A DNA stretch of 64,000 bases from Dallia pectoralis (lineage: Eukaryota; Chordata; Actinopteri; Esociformes; Umbridae): the NCBI GenBank assembly GCA_029465975.1, contig CM055728.1, positions 21,491,133 through 21,555,132 on the forward strand, given 5' to 3'. The number at the start of each line of letters is the position of its first letter. Position 1 is the stretch's first letter. Shown in pieces: positions 60,901-64,000 of this stretch. The notes under the pieces are model-generated. The model saw nothing but the letters and a program-made list of their open reading frames with translations. It was not told the origin of the DNA and made no database searches. Made by a program: the position numbers and the translations under genes.

Positions 60901-62069
60901 CGAGCTGTGTTTCCAATTTACACCCATTTCCCTTCTTTCATCAGTCTCAGAATAGCTCAGCAACTCCGTTTCAGAGGGGGGATCGAATTTAGTTTAAAAT
61001 AAGATGCTGCAAACAAACACCCTTTTTGCAATTTTGTAGGAATTTTGTGGGAACCTCGACATACCGAATGAAAAATAGCTGACTTCCAATCTCATTTTAT
61101 AGTATTTTAGTCTTATAGTTTTTTTTTTTTGCGGTAACAGTGCTTTTTAGTCAACTAAAACTTCTGTGGATTGTTCTTGACTGTCCAACCACTCGCTTAG
61201 ATTACCTATTTGATCAGACACAAATGTTATCATATATATAGTATAATATAACCGGGGGAAGCAGTGAGACACAATCTTAGGTATTATATTGATGTTCTTT
61301 TGTCATTCTCTGCTCAGTGCCTCTAGGCATGTTTTCTCTGCACATCTGTGAGTCACAGCTGCCTTTACACTGTCATCTCAAACCCTACCACCACAGCCCA
61401 GGCCCCACGGGCAAAACATCTGTACTGTACTCACTCGTTGGCCTTCTCCTCACATAAAAAAGCTAATAATAACATAAACAGGAGTTGATGAGTGACAAAA
61501 AGCAGTTGAAACGCAGCTGCTTGAATGTGTCCACTATATTACGTGTTATCACGTTTGACGGTGGGGGCGAATTTCTCTGGGAAATTATGTATACTGGGAA
61601 AAATAACTGAAACCTGGTTTGGAGCGGAAAGTTGCCTGGTGGTTCAGAGCGTCTGAGCAGTGAAACTTAAGGTTTCTAGATCCCAGAGCCGGCACGGGGA
61701 AAGCCCTGTTGTTCTGTCCCTTAGGAAGGCAGTTGCTGTGGAAAGAAATGTGTCAACTTACCTGGTAAAATGCTATTAACAATGTCTCCTTCTCTTTTCG
61801 ATCTCCCCAATCTTCTCGACAGATGTACATCCAGACCACAACGCTGACCATCTCTGTGAGCCTGAGTGCCTCTGTGTCTCTGGGGATGCTCTACATGCCC
61901 AAGGTCTACGTGGTCCTGCTGCACCCAGAACAGAATGTGCCCAAACGCAAGCGTAGCCTCAAGGCTGTGGTCACCGCAGCCACCATGTCCAACAAGTTCC
62001 CCACCAAGGGGGGCCTCCGGCCCAATGGAGAGGCCAAGTCGGAGCTGTGTGAGAGCCTGGAGACACAAG
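15799..62069 (+). CDS. grm4: Metabotropic glutamate receptor 4 (group III), partial gene, seven exons
   Basis: Class C G-protein-coupled receptor for glutamate; group III members act mainly at presynaptic membranes through Gi/o to lower cAMP and transmitter release. Seven exons join in frame to 651 codons: Venus-flytrap lobe, nine-cysteine domain, seven helices and cytoplasmic tail. I assign grm4 rather than grm6, grm7 or grm8 from remembered family sequence: the segment RTLDNNRRNIWFAEFWE followed by CKLSRHALKKGS and KKCTN, and the tail SLKAVVTAATMSNKF with RPNGEAKSELCE, fit mGluR4 best. Residues equivalent to glutamate contacts Asp312, Ser313, Lys317 and Lys405 of mGluR4 are all kept. About 245 N-terminal residues and the last 16-17 residues lie outside the window. 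No frameshift or stop is seen in any exon, so the gene looks intact. Exon-by-exon entries follow. The paralogue call is less certain than the family call. Confidence 0.93.
18495..19384 (-). mobile_element. Truncated Tc1-like transposon, minus strand
   Basis: From the ATG complementary to 19008-19010, the minus strand reads MVRRELLKHQRD, the start of a fish Tc1-like transposase. Further pieces (helix-turn-helix region and the K-P stretch near 18780) follow with frame breaks. The non-coding side (19010-19384) carries the family's usual leader, including the stretch AGTTATAAGAGGGTGTGCAC, and ends with GGGGTGTGTAGACTTTTG and TATATCCACTGTA, a terminal repeat. The other end is lost, so only the N-terminal half of the gene and one terminus remain. 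Confidence 0.75.
19385..20282. mobile_element. Rearranged Tc1-derived element with inverted halves
   Basis: The left end (GTTCAAAATTTGGGGTCAC) and the right end, reverse-complemented (AAAAGTTTGGGGCAAATT), are imperfect inverted copies of a Tc1 terminal repeat. Next to the left end is the family's 5' leader (GAAAACTATTGTGCTGATTA, CTGGAGCATCAGCAATTGTG). The centre holds a transposase piece in plus orientation (about 19765-19860), followed by pieces in minus orientation (about 19870-20110, for example TCTCAAACTAGGCACTCTG and TTGCTCAATTGTGCACCGGG). No intact gene remains. Confidence 0.7.
22505..22659 (+). CDS. grm4: grm4 exon: ligand-contact segment, residues about 291-343
   Basis: The exon is 155 nt with acceptor TCGTCCAACAG and donor GAG/GTACGG, phase 2 in and phase 1 out. 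It encodes RLLQSAKKANKTGHFIW, then GADSWGSK and EGAVTILPKR. The D, S and K of DSWGSK correspond to Asp312, Ser313 and Lys317 of mGluR4, which contact the glutamate side chain, so agonist recognition should be intact. The NKT sequon sits where mammalian mGluR4 has NQT, a likely N-glycosylation site. The following intron is only 125 bp, the shortest in the gene. Confidence 0.95.
22660..22784 (+). other. grm4: grm4 short intron, 125 bp
   Basis: A phase 1 GT-AG intron starting GTACGG and ending TTCTTCCAG. It carries no repeat. It is the only short intron in this part of the gene. Confidence 0.93.
22785..22925 (+). CDS. grm4: grm4 exon: Venus-flytrap domain, residues about 343-390
   Basis: The exon is 141 nt, with acceptor GTTCTTCCAG and donor ACAA/GTAAGA, phase 1 at both ends. 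The translation reads GFDRYFTSRTLDNNRRNIWF, then AEFWENNFQCKLS and a basic stretch ending IKKCT. This stretch is the strongest evidence for grm4 among the group III paralogues: grm8 and grm6 differ around CKL and have no SRHALKKGS. The next intron is the longest complete one, 17141 bp, and contains several large minisatellites. Confidence 0.95.
23319..23430. mobile_element. Tc1/MITE terminal fragment truncated at a (TA)n tract
   Basis: CAGTGTCTCACAAAAGTCAG and TACACCCC form the terminal repeat of a widespread fish Tc1-type element. It is followed directly by the sub-terminal sequence AAAGATATAATCAAATATTT in the orientation expected for the opposite end. The second terminal repeat is absent: the element stops in (TA)n at 23410-23430. 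Confidence 0.65.
24943..26052. repeat. 32-bp minisatellite with 43-bp variants, about 34 copies
   Basis: The unit CACGCTGTTTGTCTAGAACC plus ACTTTGACCCAA is 32 bp. A longer form duplicates 11 bp (ACTTTAGAACC) and recurs at least six times, mostly next to CACACTGTTTG versions. Variants TCTGGAACC cluster at both ends. On the minus strand the array leaves an open frame that shifts by one each unit; it is not coding. Confidence 0.97.
30889..31250 (-). mobile_element. Possible LTR-like fragment
   Basis: The + strand starts TGTCAGGTTTTCTCTGTCTG, which on the minus strand is an end ...CCTGACA as in retroelement LTRs. The interior resembles a repeat I recall from fish LTRs (TGTTTTCTTGTGTCAAGTTC on the minus strand). 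No opposite end and no target duplication could be found. Confidence 0.3.
32861..33677. repeat. 24-bp minisatellite, about 34 copies
   Basis: The unit CCTGCATGCCCTCACAGATG plus TGTG repeats at 24 bp with variants ATATGT/ATGTGT, CTTC/CCTG and TTCACAG. Since 24 is a multiple of three and stop codons are lacking, long frames stay open in several readings at once (for example an eight-residue periodic frame on each strand). The lack of frame preference and of flanking gene structure argues against coding. Confidence 0.97.
34586..34820 (-). mobile_element. LINE-type 3' tail, minus strand
   Basis: On the minus strand the sequence reads CTGCATTTCGTTGTACTGTA, then TGACAATAAAGTTGAATC and the tail TAATCTAA. 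This AATAAA-bearing ending with a TCTAA-type tail is a frequent fish retroposon 3' end. The family is not assigned and the 5' limit is approximate. Confidence 0.5.
36811..37010. repeat. 24-bp minisatellite, about 8 copies
   Basis: The unit GATTGTCCCTGTCCTAGTCC plus ACCT repeats every 24 bp, with GATTGT/GGTTGT variants. It leaves open frames such as a CPCPSPP repeat, which I do not regard as coding. It lies about 200 bp before the larger 20-bp array. Confidence 0.95.
37205..38572. repeat. 20-bp CpG-rich minisatellite, about 68 copies in ordered variant blocks
   Basis: The unit AACAGAATGGCAGCACGCGC repeats at 20 bp. Variants are blocked: GCGT at the left (to 37420), then GCGC with AACAGAATGG (to about 38220), then three copies with AACAGAAGGG (38221-38280), then AACAAAAGGG (to 38560). 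The final copy returns to AACAGAATGG. A degraded patch lies at 37700-37740. Each GCGC unit carries two CpGs. No stop codon occurs in any of the six frames, so frames of 370-508 codons are open simultaneously; none is a gene. Confidence 0.98.
39353..39712. repeat. 59-bp tandem repeat, six copies
   Basis: TTAAATACAGCTGTCTTTAG then GAGGTCAATAGTGCAATTC recurs every 59 bp, with TACAGCTG/TACAGTTG and TTTAGG/TTTGGG variants. It ends 354 bp before a grm4 exon acceptor. Confidence 0.95.
40067..40267 (+). CDS. grm4: grm4 exon: Venus-flytrap domain with Lys405 equivalent, residues about 390-457
   Basis: The exon is 201 nt; acceptor TTTCTCTTCAG, donor TTTTCAG/GTCTGT, phase 1 at both ends. It encodes NHERIGQDSIYEQEGKVQF, then VVDAVYAMAHALHNMHREL and CPGKVGLC. 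The K in EQEGKVQF lines up with Lys405 of mGluR4, a glutamate carboxylate contact. An INGT sequon (NGT) appears where mammalian mGluR4 has DGT, so this fish protein may carry an extra glycan near the end of the second lobe. The donor sequence is less consensus-like (GTCTGTC) than the others, but the phase and the continuation into the next exon are exact. Confidence 0.95.
41132..42750 (+). mobile_element. Mariner/IS630-type transposon with 79-bp terminal inverted repeats
   Basis: The left end 41132-41210 (CAGTTTTTAGCAATCCCTTT...) and the right end 42672-42750 are inverted copies with one mismatch in 79 bp. Both are flanked by TA (41130-41131 and 42751-42752), the Tc1/mariner target. Inside, from ATG 41848, the + strand reads MEPAGDPGHNGGQAVVAGRR and then, after a frame change, an RG-rich stretch and QHRVSNEIQA. 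That is the N-terminal part of an RG-rich fish transposase family, after which coding sequence stops (TAA at about 42090). Most of the catalytic domain is missing, so this 1619-bp copy is non-autonomous despite near-perfect ends. Confidence 0.88.
42751..43013. repeat. 53-56-bp tandem repeat, five copies
   Basis: The unit TTTAATATGTTCTTAAATAT plus CCACCCAGATGTTGGGTAGG and GCTTGTGCTTGG recurs five times. Two alternating types differ at CCACCCAGATG and CTACCCCTACATG. The array starts exactly at the TA flank of the mariner-type element. Confidence 0.93.
44440..45080 (+). pseudogene. Tc1-like transposase remnant (C-terminal part)
   Basis: The + strand gives fragments of the catalytic end of a fish Tc1 transposase: GLFRIQGTLNQHGY, the QDNDP-type stretch at AGGACAATGATCCGAAACAC, PPPN near 44720, and the terminal stretch NMWELLQDCI around 44795. 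Several stops and at least one frameshift intervene. AT-rich 3' flank with GAAACACCCTGAAATGAATAG follows, as at the end of this family. Confidence 0.75.
46060..46650 (-). pseudogene. Tc1-like transposase remnant with internal deletion
   Basis: The minus-strand frame 46515-46216 reads MQKCISERTALQTLKQMAYS, VPLLSAENRDLRIQFARVHR and NWATADWKNILP, matching the middle of a fish Tc1-like transposase (ISARTALPTLK, RKLRLQFA, NW..EDWKN). The expected SDES catalytic stretch is shifted out of frame (VLMILNFC). Right of 46570 the sequence jumps to the helix-turn-helix start (CTGAAATACTCAGAAAG, CATGCCACGTTCAAAG), so a central segment is deleted. Confidence 0.75.
47219..47922. repeat. 27-bp minisatellite, 26 copies
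   Basis: The unit AGCTTACAGTAATAAGTGTG plus TGTGCAC repeats every 27 bp with single-base variants (AATACG, AGCGTAC). Each copy holds 13 nt of strict purine-pyrimidine alternation (GTGTGTGTGCACA). Open frames of about 245-300 codons (nine-residue period) occur in two + frames and one minus frame, an artefact of the 27-bp period. Confidence 0.97.
49262..50513. mobile_element. hAT element with 8-bp target duplication, inserted in the LTR
   Basis: The ends are CAGGGCATGAAATT and, reverse-complemented at the right, CAGGGCCTGAAGTT, flanked by the 8-bp duplication CACAGGAT (49254-49261 and 50514-50521). Sub-terminal inverted copies of AATCTACCTGCCAC occur at 49332 and near 50470. The 1252-bp interior has no intact transposase. 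Confidence 0.92.
49521..50106. mobile_element. Second hAT-like remnant nested inside the hAT element, with BED finger
   Basis: The right boundary reads, reverse-complemented, CTAGGGTTGCACGATATTGA, a typical hAT terminus. A matching GTTGCACAATATCAATATCG begins at about 49523 but lacks its first bases. At 49864 the + strand encodes VVLCKPCGMVIHRATGNTTN followed by LFSHIKNH. Its C-x2-C and H-x3-H spacing is that of a BED zinc finger as in hAT transposases. Stops follow at once. The target duplication could not be found, so the left limit is approximate. Confidence 0.6.
51971..52035. repeat. 21-bp tandem repeat, three copies
   Basis: CTGGCTGTGGTTCTCCACTC plus T is repeated three times with a 21-bp period and almost no divergence. 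Confidence 0.9.
52739..52875 (+). CDS. grm4: grm4 exon: end of Venus-flytrap domain, residues about 457-502
   Basis: The exon is 137 nt, acceptor TATTTTGCAG and donor TTAAAC/GTATGG, phase 1 in and phase 0 out. It encodes IAGTPVTFNENGDAPGRY, then IYQYQMKNNTNGYKIIGHW and ends LLHLN. TFNENGDAPGRY is a hallmark of group III receptors. The NNT sequon falls near an NGS sequon of mammalian mGluR4. An 81-bp tandem array begins 50 bp beyond the donor. Translation through the donor soon reaches a stop, consistent with a real splice site. Confidence 0.95.
52925..53252. repeat. 81-bp tandem repeat, four copies, next to a splice donor
   Basis: GCTGGTTTAACAGATAAGCC recurs at 52925, 53006, 53087 and 53168. 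The first copy differs at about ten positions, while the later three are nearly identical. The array begins 50 bp after the donor of a grm4 exon. Confidence 0.96.
53919..53942. repeat. (TA)12 microsatellite
   Basis: A perfect TA run ending about 60 bp before the acceptor of the large grm4 exon. Confidence 0.95.
54005..54940 (+). CDS. grm4: grm4 large exon: cysteine-rich domain and transmembrane helices 1-6
   Basis: This 936-nt exon (312 codons, phase 0 at both ends) follows TTCTCCCGTACAG and ends GAAAAG/GTAAAC. Exon residues 18-71 hold nine cysteines (ICSQPC, SCCWHCERC, SCKMC, TAC) of the linker domain that couples ligand binding to the membrane domain. Helices lie at about residues 85-108 (TM1), 122-142 (TM2), 150-172 (TM3), 198-218 (TM4), 249-270 (TM5) and 285-305 (TM6). 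[20 protein letters not shown] and KTRGVPETFNEAKPIGFTM are class C signatures. Cysteines before TM3 (GICSLRR) and in loop 2 (LKCDISD) can form the conserved disulfide. Base composition is strongly GC-rich, unlike the AT-rich introns, through codon third positions. An NHT sequon lies at residue 67. Confidence 0.98.
58571..58815. repeat. 13-bp minisatellite, about 19 copies
   Basis: Units GGCCCAGACTACT, GGCCCAGAATATT and GGCTTAGACTACT alternate at a 13-bp period. The two main types are interleaved, implying duplication of multi-unit blocks. Confidence 0.95.
58975..59400 (-). mobile_element. LTR fragment related to the solo LTR at 49100-50734
   Basis: Reverse-complemented, this stretch reads ATTTAAACGGATCA, then GCAAATGGCTTACTGCACTA and ends CCGTGACA. 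The solo LTR ends TTTAAACGGATCATTGGAC, ATGGCTTTTACCACACTACG and CCGTGACA. The two therefore appear to be 3' ends of related LTRs in opposite orientation. A GC-box-like CCCGCCCCCT and TTATAA at about 59350-59380 may mark the promoter side. No opposite terminus or target duplication was found. Confidence 0.5.
59877..60380. repeat. 46-bp minisatellite, 11 copies
   Basis: GTTGAGTTACAGTAGATTGT then GCGGCCATCTCTTCCCTCCA and TACTGT repeats every 46 bp. Sub-variants (TACAGT/TACTGT, ACAATAG/ACAGTAG, GAGG/GCGG) are interspersed. Confidence 0.96.
61823..62069 (+). CDS. grm4: grm4 exon: transmembrane helix 7 and cytoplasmic tail, about residues 815-896
   Basis: The exon is 247 nt, acceptor AATCTTCTCGACAG, donor CACAAG/GTTAGC, phase 0 in and phase 1 out. 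It encodes MYIQTTTLTISVSLSASVSL, then GMLYMPKVYVVLLHPEQNV (TM7 and the HPEQNV membrane-exit motif) and a basic tail, KRKRSLKAVVTAATMSNKF. In group III receptors this proximal tail binds calmodulin and G-protein beta-gamma. It ends ELCESLETQ plus one base. Mammalian mGluR4 continues about 16-17 residues in the next exon, which I cannot find before 64000. The donor GTTAGC is weaker than GTAAG, and intron retention would add one glycine and stop at once (GGT TAG). Confidence 0.96.
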
Positions 62070-63410
62070 GTTAGCAAACAAACACTAGGGTTAGGTTCAA
62101 TGACAGAATTCAGTAGGGAACACAACAACATTTTTTATTCTTATTTTTTTTACTTTGTTTTATTGTATGGCAATTGGGCTTCTAGATCTTCTGATTTATA
62201 TAGGAAGGTTTTCCATTACAGTCCACAGTCAAAATTTGGAGTGCAGGCTTGATCTTTTGGCATACACCTTCCCTGCCTTTGTCTTTGTGTTGTAGGGATG
62301 CTTTTTGTCTTTCTGATAATTCTTAATGGGATTTTATGTTTAGGCATCCAATGTCCAACATTTTTTGTGGGGGAAAGCCTTTTGTTTCAGTTTAGACATT
62401 TTTGGGGTTGTCAATGAAATATTGAGATTTTGTTTTATTTGCAGAACTATAACCCTAGATAAAGATTGTTCTGTTTAAAAACATTGTATTAAGTTACAGA
62501 AAGGTTTGGATTCTGAAGGAGGAAACTAAATAATCTTAATCACAATTTGTCAAATAATTTACCTTTATATACAATATACACAAAGATAATTATTTACAGA
62601 CATTAAATCCTATTTTCCCATTTCTGCCGCAGCAATTCTTTTCCCAGTCTGCTAATAAACTAGCAAATAATGTCTGGCCAAAACTGAAGATAGATTTACA
62701 GAAAAAGTGTAATCTGTGTTTTTATTATGTTCAATAAAACAAATGACATTAAGCATCTTTGCCAAACCGTGTACAAACATCCACACCAAAGATGAGCTTT
62801 GTTGAAATGTGCTACATGTTGAATTTGTTGCTGGCTAATGTTATTTTCAAGTTAGTTCTCCACTGTTTGTGTGTTTAGTAAGCCAACAGGTGAGGTGTGG
62901 TTGACTCGTTGGGAAACAAATGCACGGATACATTCATGTTTAAAGAGTGTAGGACGAGGATAAAGGATGTAGTAATTCAACTATACCATAACGTGCCTAA
63001 GCCCACCACCTCATTTTCAGTATAAAAACCTCAAATCGGTGACACGTGCAGAAACGTACCTCGAAACTCTGTGAGAGCAATTATACATCTGTGTGAAGCG
63101 CCAGGTATTATTGTACAAACATGTTGCTACAGATAGATGCACAGTCCCATACAACGTATCATAAGATCAGGTGACATTAGTATTCTGATCACCCTGTTTA
63201 AGGACACCTGTTCACATGTTTTCCCATTGTTCTGCAAATTTTCGACACAACAGCTGGTCACTCATCCTAGTCGAAACAACGCATAGCATTTAACGTCACA
63301 TTTTATTCTATGACTACTAGGCTACTGAAATAACAGCAGATGATTCGCACACGTTAATAAAACCTTCCTGTGAATAGAAATTCATGAACATTGTGAAAGT
63401 AAGTAGTAAT

Positions 63411-63937
63411 CACTAGTAATCACTATACACTCCCAGTCACCCTGCCATGTCTCTAACATACATCCTCTATCATACAGACATACACATAAACCTGTTAGTT
63501 AGTACTAATCACTATACACTCCCAGTCACCCTACCTTGTCTCTAACATACATCCTCTATCATACAGACATACACATAAACCTGTCAGTTAGTACTAATCA
63601 CTATACACTCCCAGTCACCCTACCATGTCTCTAACATACATCCTCTATCATACAGACATACACATAAACCTGTTAGTTAGTACTAATCACTATACACTCC
63701 CAGTCACCCTACCATGTCTCTAACATACATCCTCTATCATACAGACATACACATAAACCTGTCAGTTAGTACTAATCACTATACACTCCCAGTCACCCTA
63801 CCATGTCTCTAACATACATCCTCTATCATACAGACATACACATAAACCTGTTAGTTAGTACTAATCACTATTACACTCCCAGTCACCCTACCATGTCTCT
63901 AACATACATCCTCTATCATACAGACATACACATAAAC
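63411..63937. repeat. 89-bp tandem repeat, six copies
   Basis: CTAATCACTATACACTCCCA opens each 89-bp unit, which ends CATAAACCTGTTAGTTAGTA. Copies are nearly identical, and CTGTTAG and CTGTCAG alternate between successive copies, a sign that pairs of units were duplicated. One copy has an extra T (ACTATTACAC). Confidence 0.96.
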
Positions 63938-63970
63938 CCATCTTTGATTTTTTTTTACACAGCTCTATAG

Positions 63971-63992
63971 CTCTCTCTCTCTCTCTCTCTCT
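63971..63992. repeat. (CT)11 microsatellite
   Basis: A perfect CT run near the right edge of the window. Confidence 0.95.
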
Positions 63993-64000
63993 TTTACACA

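Larger units (their letters stand above)
54941..61822 (+). other. grm4: grm4 intron, 6882 bp
   Basis: A phase 0 GT-AG intron. Arrays lie at 58571-58815 and 59877-60380, with an LTR-related fragment from 58975. A single hAT-like terminal motif occurs at about 55233. The stretches 55300-58570 and 60390-61800 contain only short open frames without similarity. Confidence 0.9.
62070..64000 (+). other. grm4: grm4 intron (partial) after the TM7 exon
   Basis: The donor at 62070 opens an intron that does not close within the window. It holds six copies of an 89-bp repeat (63411-63937) and a (CT)11 tract at 63971-63992. No exon for the final residues of the receptor is visible. Confidence 0.8.

Noticed and set aside
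61721..62131. 136-codon minus-strand frame and 128-codon second + frame over the TM7 exon
   Set aside because: These are shadows of the grm4 exon, whose own frame gives the receptor sequence and correct splice phases.

Overview
The window is intronic and exonic vertebrate nuclear DNA, almost certainly from a teleost fish. It carries spliced GT-AG exons of one receptor gene and degraded copies of several Tc1-like families typical of fish, together with hAT, LINE and LTR remnants and a very heavy load of minisatellites. The mix of Tc1 families recalls salmoniform and esociform genomes, but the species cannot be fixed from sequence alone.

The only host gene I can support is a group III metabotropic glutamate receptor, best matched to grm4 (mGluR4). 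It lies on the + strand and spans at least 46 kb. Seven consecutive coding exons are present: 15799-15934, 22505-22659, 22785-22925, 40067-40267, 52739-52875, 54005-54940 and 61823-62069. All joins keep frame (phases 2, 1, 1, 1, 0, 0) and all six complete introns are GT-AG. Together they encode 651 codons, equivalent to about residues 246-896 of a roughly 912-residue mGluR4: the second half of the glutamate-binding Venus-flytrap domain, the nine-cysteine linker domain, seven transmembrane helices and most of the cytoplasmic tail. The exons for the signal peptide and the first 245 or so residues lie left of the window. The last short coding exon (about 16-17 residues) lies to the right.

Layout: 1-15798 is upstream intron with Tc1, LINE and hAT remnants and five or six tandem arrays. 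15799-22925 holds three exons and, in the first intron, two Tc1 remnants side by side. 22926-40066 is a 17-kb intron with four large minisatellites, including a CpG-dense 20-bp array of about 68 copies. 40268-52738 is a 12-kb intron with a mariner-type element bearing 79-bp terminal repeats, two Tc1 remnants, a 27-bp array and a nested insertion (hAT remnant in hAT in solo LTR). 52739-54940 holds two exons, including the large one for helices 1-6. 54941-61822 is intron with an LTR fragment and two arrays. 61823-62069 is the last exon seen, followed by intron to 64000.

Tandem arrays cover about 8.5 kb, or 13 percent, of the window. Because several units lack stop codons, they produce open frames of 300-500 codons in several frames at once; these are artefacts and are not called as genes. 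I found no RNA gene, no CRISPR array and no previously undescribed gene system. The most notable material is the structural history of the transposon insertions and the ordered variant blocks of the minisatellites.
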